NCBI RefSeq assembly: GCF_040371755.1
Contig: NZ_BAABWE010000002.1
Location: 62,001 to 126,000, forward strand
From: Bermanella sp040371755
GTDB taxonomy: Bacteria; Pseudomonadota; Gammaproteobacteria; Pseudomonadales; Oceanobacteraceae
Direction of reading: 5' to 3'
Length of the DNA: 64,000 bases
Shown here: piece by piece, positions 27,431 through 35,695 of the stretch
How positions within the stretch are numbered: the stretch's first letter is position 1
Layout: every line of letters starts with the position of its first letter
Position numbers and translations under genes: made by a program
Notes under the pieces: model-generated
Databases searched by the model: none
What the model was told of the DNA's origin: nothing
What the model saw: the letters and a program-made list of their open reading frames with translations, nothing else

Positions 27431-28435
27431 ATGCCAAATGTATCCATTACCAGCCAACTTCTAGATTTAAACAGCACTATCGAACGTATTGAATCTGGCG
27501 AGTTTTTAATTATAGCCGCAGATGAATCTTTACTAGCTCAATTACCAAGCGGTAATTGGATTGGTGGCTCCATCCCATATTTCATGGGTGATAACGGTGG
27601 CCTAGTGAGTAAAGAGCACATCTTTGTAAACGCTATCGAAGGATTAAGCGGTGATTCTCAACCGCGTATTACTCCATATGATGCCAAGTCTATTTCACGT
27701 ATTGCCCAAGATGCCCCTGACAATGGCTTTACCGTTGCGATTATTCCAGCGGGTACTGACGTTCATTCAGAATACGCACAGAATGCACCAAGCTACCAGA
27801 ACATGTTCTTTTCTCCCTTAATTGGTTGGATTGCAGGTGTTCATTTAGATGAAGTTGAAAGCTCTAAAGCAAAAACCATTTTTGGCCCTGGAGCCATGGC
27901 TATGGAAGATAAAGCTGTCGCCATGCATGTCTCTTTACCAACTAATCAACTAGCTAACATTCATATTGTTAACTTATTCGAACAAGGTAACGGCCCTAAA
28001 ATCAGGTTCACAGAAACAGGCTTTAACGTTAAAACGTGCACAGTTGATGGGGTTGAAACCAACCTTGCAGATTACATTAGCCAAAACAATGTTGATACAC
28101 GCTTACCATTAGTCGCAGACTACAATGGCATTAATGTAAACGTCTCTATTCAAAGCATTAATGGTGACAATATCGCCCTTTATGCACCCGTTTTTGCTGA
28201 TATCGAATATCAATTTGCTACACCTGTGCCTGATTATGTTTCAAGCTTTAATCAAGCCATGTCTGGGGAAGCCACGGATAAGTCTGAGTTTGGCGTGAAC
28301 TGCATTCTTAACTTTTTATACTCCGAACTAGAAGGCAAGCAAACAGGCAAGCTAACTGGGCCAATTACATTTGGTGAAATTGCGTACCAATTACTCAACC
28401 AAACCTTGGTTTATATGAGTATTGATAACGCATAA
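27431..28435 (+). CDS. Unrecognised protein with FIST-C-like C-terminus
   Basis: The 334-residue soluble protein shows no signal peptide or membrane helix. The N-terminal half holds ESGEFLIIAADESLL and a glycine-rich GNWIGGSIPYFMGDNGG. The C-terminal end (about 285-332), with NCILNFLY, then GPITFGEIAYQLLNQTL, looks like the end of the FIST_C domain, where a similar G-x-x-x-GEI followed by NQT/NGT is typical. FIST domains are sensory and thought to bind small ligands. The resemblance is by eye only. It follows the repeat protein by 24 bases with no promoter-sized gap, so they are very likely cotranscribed. A hairpin terminator follows at 28458. Confidence 0.72.
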   Translation: MPNVSITSQLLDLNSTIERIESGEFLIIAADESLLAQLPSGNWIGGSIPYFMGDNGGLVSKEHIFVNAIEGLSGDSQPRITPYDAKSISRIAQDAPDNGFTVAIIPAGTDVHSEYAQNAPSYQNMFFSPLIGWIAGVHLDEVESSKAKTIFGPGAMAMEDKAVAMHVSLPTNQLANIHIVNLFEQGNGPKIRFTETGFNVKTCTVDGVETNLADYISQNNVDTRLPLVADYNGINVNVSIQSINGDNIALYAPVFADIEYQFATPVPDYVSSFNQAMSGEATDKSEFGVNCILNFLYSELEGKQTGKLTGPITFGEIAYQLLNQTLVYMSIDNA

Positions 28436-28457
28436 AAAGCTAGACGCTAAAAAATAG

Positions 28458-28491
28458 AAACCGTTTCCTCAGGAATGAGAAAGCGGTTTTT
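28458..28491. terminator. Terminator between the FIST-like gene and the aminotransferase
   Basis: AAACCG-TTTC with GAAAGCGGTTT forms a stem with one bulged base, and a T run follows on the plus strand. A/T runs on the other side make it usable for the convergent aminotransferase too. Confidence 0.78.
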
Positions 28492-28498
28492 TTACACT

Positions 28499-29848
28499 TC
28501 AAATTACCAATAAACGTTCCTTTTTTGCATACTCCAACGATTCATCCAGCGCTTTGACTAAAATCTGCATCATTTCATCAATGTGCGCCTTAGTACAAAT
28601 CAAAGGGGGGCAAAACGCCAATGACGAACCTGCTACTGCGCGGGTAATCATGCCGTGGTTTTGACAAGCTTGCATGGCATAACCGCCCATTACACCACCA
28701 TTGAAGCTTTGTCCTGTGGTTTTATTGGCCACTAATTCAAGCGCGCCTATCATACCCTCACCGCGCACTTCACCCACTAATGGATGATCTACAAATTTTC
28801 GCAATTCACTTTGCAAGTACTTACCCACTTCCGCCGCTTTAGAAAATATATTATCCCGTTCATATATTTCTAGCACTTTTAATGAAACAGCACATGCAAC
28901 CGGATGCCCCGAATAGGTATAACCATGCCCAAACACCCCAACTTGATTTGAAGACTCGATCATGGCGTCGTACATATCCCCACGAATGACAGATGCACTA
29001 ATAGGCATATAAGCCGAAGACAGTTGCTTGGCCAATGTCATCATATCTGGCTGAATATTCATGGTAGTTGAGCCAAAGTCATTTCCAGTGCGGCCAAAGC
29101 CTGTGATGACTTCATCAGCCCAGAATAAAATATCGTACTTAGCCAAAATAGCTTGGACTTTTTCGTAATACCCTTTTGGCGGCACAATCACTCCACTGGC
29201 CCCTGTTATCGGTTCTGCGATAAAAGCGGCAATGGTGTCTGGGCCTTCTTTTAAAATCAGGTTCTCTAAGTTAGTGGTAATGCGTTCAACAAATTGTGCT
29301 TCTGTTTCGCCCTGTTGTTTGCCGCGATAATAATGAGGGGCATCGGTGCGAATAATGCCAAGTGCCTCAAAGGGTAAATCAAAGTGTGTGTGATTTGGTG
29401 GCAGGCCAGTTAACGATGCCGACGCCACTGTCACCCCATGGTAAGAGCGTTCGCGGGCAATGATTTTAAACTTCTCCGGCTTGCCAATGGCATTGAAGTA
29501 ATAGCGCAATAATTTGATATGGGTATCGTTGGCATCACTGCCCGAATTACCAAAAAATACTTTGGCATTCTCCACAGGTACCATGGCGGAAATCTTATCT
29601 GATAGATCCATGCCCACTTGGTGAGTTTTACCGCCAAACATATGTGAATAAGACAGCTTCGCCATTTGCTCACTGGTAACATCTATAATCTCTTGATTAC
29701 CGTAACCTAGCGATGTACACCACAGCCCTGCTAGACCCTCTATATAACGCTTGCCTTGATTGTCATACACATACACCCCTTCGCCCTTTTCAATGGTCAG
29801 GGTTTCCGTGTGTTTCAAATTGGTCGTCGGATAAATAATGGTACTCAT
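28499..29848 (-). CDS. Class III omega-aminotransferase (SpuC / GABA-aminotransferase-like)
   Basis: ATG 29848 (MSTIIYPTTN) has AGGTG nine bases ahead; a GTG three codons up is really part of that site. The 449 residues hold FFGNSGSDANDTHIK, the PLP ring-binding Asp245 in ADEVITGFGRTG, and the Schiff-base Lys274 in TLAKQLSSAY. The family moves the terminal amino group of putrescine, cadaverine, GABA, beta-alanine or aromatic amines to pyruvate or 2-oxoglutarate. Its pairing with a GabD-like dehydrogenase and a PuuB-like oxidase suggests a polyamine or GABA substrate. The closest named relative by feel is SpuC (putrescine-pyruvate), but the substrate is not certain. It is downstream of gabD in the same direction but separated by a terminator. 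Confidence 0.9.
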   Translation of the reverse strand: MSTIIYPTTNLKHTETLTIEKGEGVYVYDNQGKRYIEGLAGLWCTSLGYGNQEIIDVTSEQMAKLSYSHMFGGKTHQVGMDLSDKISAMVPVENAKVFFGNSGSDANDTHIKLLRYYFNAIGKPEKFKIIARERSYHGVTVASASLTGLPPNHTHFDLPFEALGIIRTDAPHYYRGKQQGETEAQFVERITTNLENLILKEGPDTIAAFIAEPITGASGVIVPPKGYYEKVQAILAKYDILFWADEVITGFGRTGNDFGSTTMNIQPDMMTLAKQLSSAYMPISASVIRGDMYDAMIESSNQVGVFGHGYTYSGHPVACAVSLKVLEIYERDNIFSKAAEVGKYLQSELRKFVDHPLVGEVRGEGMIGALELVANKTTGQSFNGGVMGGYAMQACQNHGMITRAVAGSSLAFCPPLICTKAHIDEMMQILVKALDESLEYAKKERLLVI

Positions 29849-29904
29849 GGCGAACACCTAAAAAGACAGGTTATTAAAGTATAGTTATATAAATATATAG
29901 GCCA

Positions 29905-29940
29905 TATGCCTTAAGGGGTAAAACCCATATTTTAGGCATA
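29905..29940. promoter_or_regulatory. Nested inverted repeat upstream of the aminotransferase
   Basis: TATGCCT (29905-29911) and AGGCATA (29934-29940) flank an inner GGG-TAAAA-CCC (29916-29926). It lies 57-92 bases before the aminotransferase start and could be an operator or a leader stem. A regulator is not identified; the neighbouring LysR is a candidate. Confidence 0.4.
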
Positions 29941-29941
29941 A

Positions 29942-29972
29942 AAAAACGGCACCCCTTTCGAGATGCCGTTTT
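29942..29972 (-). terminator. Terminator of the gabD-like gene
   Basis: AAAAACGGCA pairs with TGCCGTTTTT around a loop of about 11 bases, with A bases at its left giving a T run on the minus strand, 13 bases after the dehydrogenase stop. Confidence 0.85.
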
Positions 29973-29984
29973 TGTACTTAACTA

Positions 29985-31460
29985 TTAAGCGCCGTGATTA
30001 CGCGCCATGCCACCCATACATACGTATTTGATTTCTAAGTAATCGTCTAAACCGTATTTAGAACCTTCACGGCCTTGACCAGACTCTTTAACCCCACCAA
30101 ATGGAATCAATTCAGAGCTGATCATGGTTTCGTTTACGCCCACCATGCCGTAATCGATTTTCTCAGCAACACGCCATACACGGGACAAGTTATCGCTGTA
30201 GAAATAAGCCGCTAGACCAAATTCAGTGTCGTTTGCCATATTGATGGCTTCTTCTTCAGTTTTGAACTTGAAGATAGGTGCAACAGGGCCAAAGATTTCT
30301 TCACGGAATACGCTCATGGTATCGTCAACATTGGTTAAAATAGTTGGCTCATAGAAGAAACCCGCACCTTCACGTGGCTTACCACCGGTCACTACCGTTG
30401 CACCCTTTTCTACAGAGCGCTTAACGATGTCATCGATATCACTTACTGCGTTAGCCGAAACCACAGGGCCGTGAGTACTGGCATCGTCTAAACCATCACC
30501 AAAGTTAAATTCATTTACCGCAGCGCTGAAGCGTTTCACAAATTCATCGTAAATACCTTCTTGTACTAAAACGCGGTTTGTACAAATACAGGTTTGCCCA
30601 GAGTTACGGAATTTAGAAAGCAATGAACCATTGATGGCGATATCTAAGTCTGCATCATCAAAGATAATCACAGGGGCGTTACCACCTAGCTCCATAGATG
30701 TACGCTTAACTGTTTCAGCGCATTGCTTCATTAGGGTTTTACCAACAGGGGTAGAACCAGTAAAGGTTACTTTTGCTACGTCAGGGTTTGAGGTTAGCTC
30801 ACCACCAATTAATGATGAACGGCGACCAGCAACCACGTTAAAAACGCCATCAGGAATACCCGCTTGCTTAGCAAGCTCTGCCAAGGCTAAAGCAGAAAGA
30901 GGGGTTTCAGAACCGGGCTTTAATACGATTGAACAGCCGGCCGCTAGGGCTGGAGCCACTTTACGAGTGATCATGGCGTTCGGGAAGTTCCAAGGGGTGA
31001 TTGCACCGACCACACCTACAGGCTGCTTGATCACGATACCGCGACGATCCGGTGTACCTTGAATCACATCACCATAAATACGCTTGGCTTCTTCAGAGAA
31101 CCATTTAATGTAAGACGCGCCGTAGGCCACTTCACCCCGTGATTCAGCCAAAACTTTACCTTGTTCCATCGTCATGATTTTGGCCAAGTCTTCTTGGTTG
31201 GCCATCACTAGGTCATACCATTTTTCTAACAATTCAGAGCGCACTTTAGCTGGCTGTTCTTTCCAAGATTCCATGGCTTTTTTCGCCACTGCAATGGCCG
31301 CTGCGGTTTCTTCTTGAACGCAGTTTGCCACTTGTGCAATTTCTTCACCGTTAGCAGGATTAAATACAGGGAAGGTTTCGCCACTGTTCGCATCAACCCA
31401 TTGGCCGTTGATAAAGGCTTGGGTTTGCAACAAGCTTGGATTATTTAGTTCGATGGTCAT
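29985..31460 (-). CDS. gabD: NAD(P)-dependent succinate-semialdehyde dehydrogenase (GabD-like)
   Basis: This 491-residue aldehyde dehydrogenase has PWNFPNAMITRKVAPALAAG, general base Glu257 in TSMELGGNAPV, and nucleophile Cys291 in NSGQTCICTNR. The CICTNR variant after the nucleophile is typical of GabD-type enzymes. It would oxidise succinate semialdehyde, the product of GABA transamination, to succinate. Related semialdehydes (glutarate semialdehyde) are also used by this family. It is divergent from a LysR regulator with a perfect 16-bp palindrome between them. Its own terminator separates it from the aminotransferase. Confidence 0.88.
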   Translation of the reverse strand: MTIELNNPSLLQTQAFINGQWVDANSGETFPVFNPANGEEIAQVANCVQEETAAAIAVAKKAMESWKEQPAKVRSELLEKWYDLVMANQEDLAKIMTMEQGKVLAESRGEVAYGASYIKWFSEEAKRIYGDVIQGTPDRRGIVIKQPVGVVGAITPWNFPNAMITRKVAPALAAGCSIVLKPGSETPLSALALAELAKQAGIPDGVFNVVAGRRSSLIGGELTSNPDVAKVTFTGSTPVGKTLMKQCAETVKRTSMELGGNAPVIIFDDADLDIAINGSLLSKFRNSGQTCICTNRVLVQEGIYDEFVKRFSAAVNEFNFGDGLDDASTHGPVVSANAVSDIDDIVKRSVEKGATVVTGGKPREGAGFFYEPTILTNVDDTMSVFREEIFGPVAPIFKFKTEEEAINMANDTEFGLAAYFYSDNLSRVWRVAEKIDYGMVGVNETMISSELIPFGGVKESGQGREGSKYGLDDYLEIKYVCMGGMARNHGA

Positions 31461-31553
31461 GGTTTGTTCCTTGGGGCATTAGGCCTATTTTTATGTGGGT
31501 GAAGTTATAAAGCACTGTTTCTTTTATTTATATGATGATTTAATAGAACTCAC

Positions 31554-31569
31554 ATTTGAATATTCAAAT
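31554..31569. promoter_or_regulatory. Perfect 16-bp palindrome between gabD and lysR
   Basis: ATTTGAATATTCAAAT reads the same on both strands and sits 27 bases before the lysR start and about 95 bases before the gabD start. LysR proteins bind such dyads (T-N11-A type) in the shared divergent promoter, so this is a likely recognition site. The palindrome is seen; the binder is inferred. Confidence 0.55.
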
Positions 31570-31595
31570 ATAAAATATTAGAGAATTTATCTTCT

Positions 31596-32537
31596 ATGGG
31601 TCGTAAAAAAGCCGCCATATCGGGCCAATTAGCTGACATAGACCTTAGATTACTGCGGGTTTTCAAGTCTGTGGTCGATGCAGGGGGCTTTACCGCTGCC
31701 GAGCTGCAACTTAACTTGGCTAACTCCACTATATCTAACTATATTTCTGACCTCGAAAAACGTTTGGACATGCGCCTATGCGAGCGAGGCCGCAGTGGCT
31801 TTAGCCTCACAAGTCACGGGCAAATTGTCTATGATGCCACTTTAGAGCTATTAGGTGCGCTGGACAGCTTTCGAAATAAAGTTAACCAAACCCATAACCG
31901 TCTCATAGGCCAGCTCCACTTGGGTTTTGCCGAACATATGCTTGGCAGCCATGACTCCATCATCGTTCAGGCACTTAAGTTATTCTCAAAAGAAGCACCT
32001 GACGTCAATATACACATTACCACCATGTCGTCTGATGATGTGACCACCGCTGTACTTGATCAAAAAGTGGACATTGGTATCACAGTCATCACCCAAAATT
32101 TTGCCGAACTAAACTGCATTAGCTTATTTGATGAGCAGATGCAGCTGTATTGCGCCGAAGGCCACCCATTATATGATATGGCCGCAAACGAAATTACCCC
32201 CGACAAACTCATGGAGTTCAAGTTTGTAGAATCCCCACGACTCATGCCGGGGCGTGAACTACACCCAGACATGCGCAAATGGAACAAACAAGCAAAAGCC
32301 CACCACCAAGAAGCCCGAGCGACATTAGTTTTAAGTGGCCACTACTTAGGTATTTTACCGTCCATCTTAATTCGTAACTGGCGCTTAGACACCAAGCTTA
32401 AACCTTTGTTATCTGAACTCTATGGTTACAGTAATACTTTTAGCGCCATTTATCGCAGCAACCACTCCAACCAATTGATCATCGAGCAATTTATTAACTC
32501 ACTTAAACAAACCCAAGCATTACAAGACAGAAAATAA
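31596..32537 (+). CDS. LysR-family transcriptional regulator
   Basis: This 313-residue LTTR has an N-terminal winged helix (about residues 17-76; LRLLRVFKSVVDAGGFTAAE, then STISNYISDLEKRLDMRLCERGRSGFSLT) and a C-terminal two-lobe effector domain. A short polar leader precedes the helix, so ATG 31596 is plausible. It is divergent from the gabD-like gene and codirectional with the PuuB-like oxidase. It probably senses a polyamine or GABA-related metabolite and controls these genes. The effector is not readable from the sequence. Confidence 0.92.
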   Translation: MGRKKAAISGQLADIDLRLLRVFKSVVDAGGFTAAELQLNLANSTISNYISDLEKRLDMRLCERGRSGFSLTSHGQIVYDATLELLGALDSFRNKVNQTHNRLIGQLHLGFAEHMLGSHDSIIVQALKLFSKEAPDVNIHITTMSSDDVTTAVLDQKVDIGITVITQNFAELNCISLFDEQMQLYCAEGHPLYDMAANEITPDKLMEFKFVESPRLMPGRELHPDMRKWNKQAKAHHQEARATLVLSGHYLGILPSILIRNWRLDTKLKPLLSELYGYSNTFSAIYRSNHSNQLIIEQFINSLKQTQALQDRK

Positions 32538-32576
32538 ATCCATGCTTTAATAATAAAACATACATCTAAAATCAAA

Positions 32577-32596
32577 ATATACCCTACTGGGTATAT
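32577..32596. promoter_or_regulatory. Inverted repeat upstream of the PuuB-like gene
   Basis: ATATACCC (32577-32584) and GGGTATAT (32589-32596) flank TACT, an 8+4+8 perfect repeat in the 153-base gap between lysR and the oxidase. No T run follows, so it is a better operator than terminator candidate. Confidence 0.45.
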
Positions 32597-32690
32597 CCCA
32601 AATGGCTTCCAAGCAGTATTGTTTTAAACAAGGTAACTAATTTCATCTAGTACATATAATTTTAGGCCCGCACTTTCTTTGAGGTACACC

Positions 32691-33974
32691 ATGAGCAAGC
32701 CCGAACATACCGCCTCGTACTACGCAGCCTCTGCAAATGACAAGCACATTCGCCCTAGTTTATCCGAACATATTAAAGCCGACATATGTATTATCGGTGC
32801 AGGCTTTACGGGCCTTTCCAGCGCCATACATTTAGCCGAAAGCGGTTTTAGCGTCATCGTACTTGAAGCCAAACGAGTGGGCTTTGGCGCGTCAGGACGA
32901 AACGGCGGGCAAATTGTGCACAGTTACTCCCGTGATATGGACTTTATAGAAAAGCACTACGGGAAAGAAATAGGCACCGAGATGGGGAAAATGGCATTCG
33001 AAGGAGGCCGCATCATTCGCCGCCTAGTCCAAGACTATAATATTGATTGTCACCTAAAAGACGGAGGCATTTTTGCAGCCTGCAATGAAAAGCAACTCAA
33101 AGACCTCGAGGATAAAAAAGCCCTTTGGGAATCACATGGCCATGATAACTTAGTGCTTCTTGATAAAACCCAATTAAAAAATCACGTAGGATCAGACCGA
33201 TATACAGGCGGTTTGTTAGATAAATCCGGCGGGCATTTTCACCCTTTAAATTTAGTACAAGGGGAAGCCGCTGCGGTAGAATCCCTTGGCGGTAAAATTT
33301 TTGAAGACTCAGAAGTCATAAAAATAGACGAAGGCAGCAACCCCGTCGTTCACACAAAAAATGGTCAAGTCACTTGTCGCTACTTGATTGTGGCCGGTAA
33401 TGCTTATTTAGGTGGCCTTGTACCAAAACTTGAAGCTAAAGCCATGCCCTGTGGCACTCAAGTCATTACCACTGAAGTCCTGAGCGAAGCTCAGCAAAAA
33501 CAATTATTACCACAAGATAATTGTGTAGAAGACTGCAACTACTTATTAGATTACTACCGCCTTTCTAATGAAGGTCGACTCATTTACGGCGGCGGCGTCA
33601 CTTACGGCGCACGAGAACCCAGCAAGATTAAAAGCATGATTGTGCCCAACATGCTTAAAACCTTCCCGCAATTAAAAAACACCAAAGTGGACTTTGCTTG
33701 GACCGGCAACTTTTTGCTAACACTCATGCGCTTACCCCAATTTGGCCGTATAGGTAAAAACATCTACTATGCTCAAGGGTATTCAGGCCATGGTCTTACC
33801 AGTACCCATTTAGCAGGTAAAGTATTAAGTGAAGTGATTCAAGGGGATGCAAAACGCTTTGATGTATTTGCGGGCTTACCGCAATATCCATTCCCAGGTG
33901 GGCAAACTTTCCGAGTACCGTTTACTGCAATGGGCGCGTTTTATTATAACTTGAAGGATAAGTTGGGAGGTTAA
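32691..33974 (+). CDS. puuB: FAD-dependent amine oxidase, PuuB (gamma-glutamylputrescine oxidase)-like
   Basis: ATG 32691 follows a GAGG site; an upstream TTG at 32679 is part of that site. The 427-residue DAO-fold protein has the N-terminal dinucleotide motif IIGAGFTGLSSAIHLAESG, then FGASGRNGGQI (the flavin loop of the family) and YAQGYSGHGLTSTHLAGK at the C-terminal flavin contact. PuuB oxidises gamma-glutamylputrescine to the aldehyde with O2, giving ammonia and H2O2. A puuA-like ligase lies 20 kb away (54658). It could also act on another glutamylated or simple amine. Confidence 0.82.
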   Translation: MSKPEHTASYYAASANDKHIRPSLSEHIKADICIIGAGFTGLSSAIHLAESGFSVIVLEAKRVGFGASGRNGGQIVHSYSRDMDFIEKHYGKEIGTEMGKMAFEGGRIIRRLVQDYNIDCHLKDGGIFAACNEKQLKDLEDKKALWESHGHDNLVLLDKTQLKNHVGSDRYTGGLLDKSGGHFHPLNLVQGEAAAVESLGGKIFEDSEVIKIDEGSNPVVHTKNGQVTCRYLIVAGNAYLGGLVPKLEAKAMPCGTQVITTEVLSEAQQKQLLPQDNCVEDCNYLLDYYRLSNEGRLIYGGGVTYGAREPSKIKSMIVPNMLKTFPQLKNTKVDFAWTGNFLLTLMRLPQFGRIGKNIYYAQGYSGHGLTSTHLAGKVLSEVIQGDAKRFDVFAGLPQYPFPGGQTFRVPFTAMGAFYYNLKDKLGG

Positions 33975-33975
33975 A

Positions 33976-33995
33976 AAGGGGAGACTTCCCCCCTT
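33976..33995 (+). terminator. Possible terminator after the PuuB-like gene
   Basis: AAGGGG (33976-33981) and CCCCTT (33990-33995) form a six-base stem right after the stop codon, followed by the T-rich TTATTTAAA. The stem is short, so confidence is moderate. Confidence 0.45.
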
Positions 33996-34018
33996 ATTTA
34001 AAATACAAGTCGAGTTGA

Positions 34019-34366
34019 TTAATATAGGTAAACTCTAACGGCTTGGTTACAGATAGCTGTACCTGCGGCATCTTCATTAAAGTCAATTCTAACTGAACGG
34101 CGACTTGTTTTTGCAGCCAATAAAATTTCTAGCGCGATTTCAGGCTTTGTAAATTTTGACTTGAATCGAGCAGCCTGACAACCACAAGTTGAATTTTCTT
34201 TAGTGTGCTTTAAATAGGCAAAAACGTTACCAGATTCACTATCTAAACCGACCAGCCCTAATTGTGAATTGTAATGTGAAATGTGAACATCTTCAGAACA
34301 GAAGGCAAAAGCACCCTGAGATGCAGCAAAAAGTCCTAAAATAAATAAGCTTTTAAGTAGTTTCAT
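34019..34366 (-). CDS. Small secreted protein of unknown function
   Basis: The 115-residue protein has a clear signal peptide (MKLLKSLFILGLFAASQGAFA, cleavage expected near residue 21). The mature part has about 94 residues and four cysteines (FCSEDV, then the CGC pair, then AICNQA), so two disulfides are possible. There is no domain I recognise. It ends in RVYLY. It stands alone, convergent with the PuuB-like gene, and is preceded by an AT-rich gap. AAGGATTTTC lies before ATG 34366. Probably a periplasmic or extracellular small protein; function unassigned. Confidence 0.75.
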   Translation of the reverse strand: MKLLKSLFILGLFAASQGAFAFCSEDVHISHYNSQLGLVGLDSESGNVFAYLKHTKENSTCGCQAARFKSKFTKPEIALEILLAAKTSRRSVRIDFNEDAAGTAICNQAVRVYLY

Positions 34367-34690
34367 TGAAAATCCTTTTATGTTGTTTGGATATTATTTT
34401 TCATAAATAGAGTAATTCTATAAAATCCATCACAGTTTAAAATAACTATTCATGGAAATACAGACTTAATAAATTATTTCCTATACATGATAAAAATATT
34501 TTCAATGCCAATAAATATTTAGATCGATATTTAATCACCTTACATGTAGCGTGCTAAGTATATACTTCAAAGGATAGCTGATTACTTTATATACAAAAAG
34601 CTTATTTGTTAGATATATAAGTCAATATTCTGTTGAGCAATTTTCGTGCATGACAATATTGTATTATTACCTAAAGGGTAAATTGGTTTT
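34367..34690. other. 324-base AT-rich gap
   Basis: I see no gene, strong hairpin or repeat. It presumably holds the promoter of the secreted protein (minus strand) and the 3' flank of the GNAT gene. Confidence 0.5.
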
Positions 34691-35179
34691 TTAGTCTCGG
34701 GGGAAATTCCAATCTTGCTTGAGTAGCACATAACGGATAAAGGTTTTATCATCCACCACACGCTCATCTAATTGCTTAAAACCCAGTTTTAACAAGCCCT
34801 TTACTCTAGTGCGCATGGGTGGAAACAAAACCGTCACTTGATCAAAGTTCATTTCGGTAAATGCTTTTTCAATAATTTGTACGGTTAGTGTTTTTCCTAT
34901 ACCCCAATATTTTGGGTGCAGCACTAATGCTAAGTCCGGCATACCGAACTCGGGTTGTAAGCCGCCCCAAGCAGCAAATTCACTATCTACCACAAACGCC
35001 CAAGGGCCGTAACCATGCTCTTGCCACATTTGCGTTTTTGCATGTACGAATTTTTGGCAATCTTGTAAATTGAAATCATCAAAGGTGAGTGGTATCTGGC
35101 GACGAACTAACGGGTTATTCATTAGCGCGATAATATCTTGAGGGTCTACTTGATCGAGCTGTTGAAATTGAATATCCAT
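34691..35179 (-). CDS. GNAT-family N-acetyltransferase
   Basis: Starting at ATG 35179 behind a very good AAGGAGG site gives 162 residues; an upstream in-frame start at 35200 lacks a site. The order of strands and the HPKYWGIGKTLTVQII segment (acetyl-CoA pyrophosphate loop, G-x-G-K/R type) mark a GNAT fold. RTRVKGLLKLGFKQLDERVVDDK is the usual C-terminal strand pair. The substrate is unknown. It is minus strand, downstream of the fmdB terminator, so it is transcribed separately. Confidence 0.82.
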   Translation of the reverse strand: MDIQFQQLDQVDPQDIIALMNNPLVRRQIPLTFDDFNLQDCQKFVHAKTQMWQEHGYGPWAFVVDSEFAAWGGLQPEFGMPDLALVLHPKYWGIGKTLTVQIIEKAFTEMNFDQVTVLFPPMRTRVKGLLKLGFKQLDERVVDDKTFIRYVLLKQDWNFPRD

Positions 35180-35236
35180 GAATAGCCTCCTTGAATTCAT
35201 CTAGCGTAGAGTGAATTCATGATAGCTTAATTCCCA

Positions 35237-35259
35237 TAAAAAAGGCCCCTTACGAGGCC
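35237..35259 (-). terminator. Terminator of the urt-fmd operon
   Basis: GGCCCC (35244-35249) and GAGGCC (35254-35259) form a GC-rich six-pair stem around TTAC. Six A bases at its left give a T run on the minus strand. It lies just after fmdB, the last gene of the urt-fmd series. Confidence 0.8.
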
Positions 35260-35292
35260 AATAAAATCTGGGGGCTATTATGGTTATTGATT

Positions 35293-35685
35293 CTAGTGAC
35301 TGATCATCCACGGACGCTGAGAAGGAAACACCTTGCTGCCATCCGGTAGGAAGATCACCTGTTGTTTTAAGGCGCTGTATTCCGGTTTATGTTCAGAACA
35401 ACCGCAGCCCCCTTTGTGCCCTTTTTTCTGCGCAAAGCTGCGCTTATCATCAGCTTCGAGCCGAGATTCATTAGTAGAAAAAATGGGCTCGTGCAGAGCT
35501 TTTTCATTTTTCTCCATGGCTTTTTTCTGGTTTGGTGCCATTTTTATAATATCTGGCGATATCATAATAATACGAGCGCTCACCGTGCCACACTGTGGAC
35601 ACTTGCAAGGTAAGGCTGATTTATCCATGGCTTGTAGTTCATGGAATACTCCATGTTTGGGACACTTATAATCGTATAACGGCAT
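35293..35685 (-). CDS. fmdB: FmdB-type zinc-ribbon protein
   Basis: ATG 35685 behind AAGGGGG gives 130 residues starting MPLYDYKCPKHG, the FmdB N-terminal signature; the longer frame up to 35733 is not supported. A single zinc ribbon (Cys8 with a C-x-C-x2-C cluster at about 27-32) is followed by a charged tail with a second Cys/His set (HKGGCGCSEHKPE). FmdB was named as a putative regulator of formamidase in Methylophilus, but its biochemical role is unclear. It lies 10 bases after fmdA, at the end of the operon. Confidence 0.88.
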   Translation of the reverse strand: MPLYDYKCPKHGVFHELQAMDKSALPCKCPQCGTVSARIIMISPDIIKMAPNQKKAMEKNEKALHEPIFSTNESRLEADDKRSFAQKKGHKGGCGCSEHKPEYSALKQQVIFLPDGSKVFPSQRPWMISH

Positions 35686-35695
35686 TAGAACCCCC

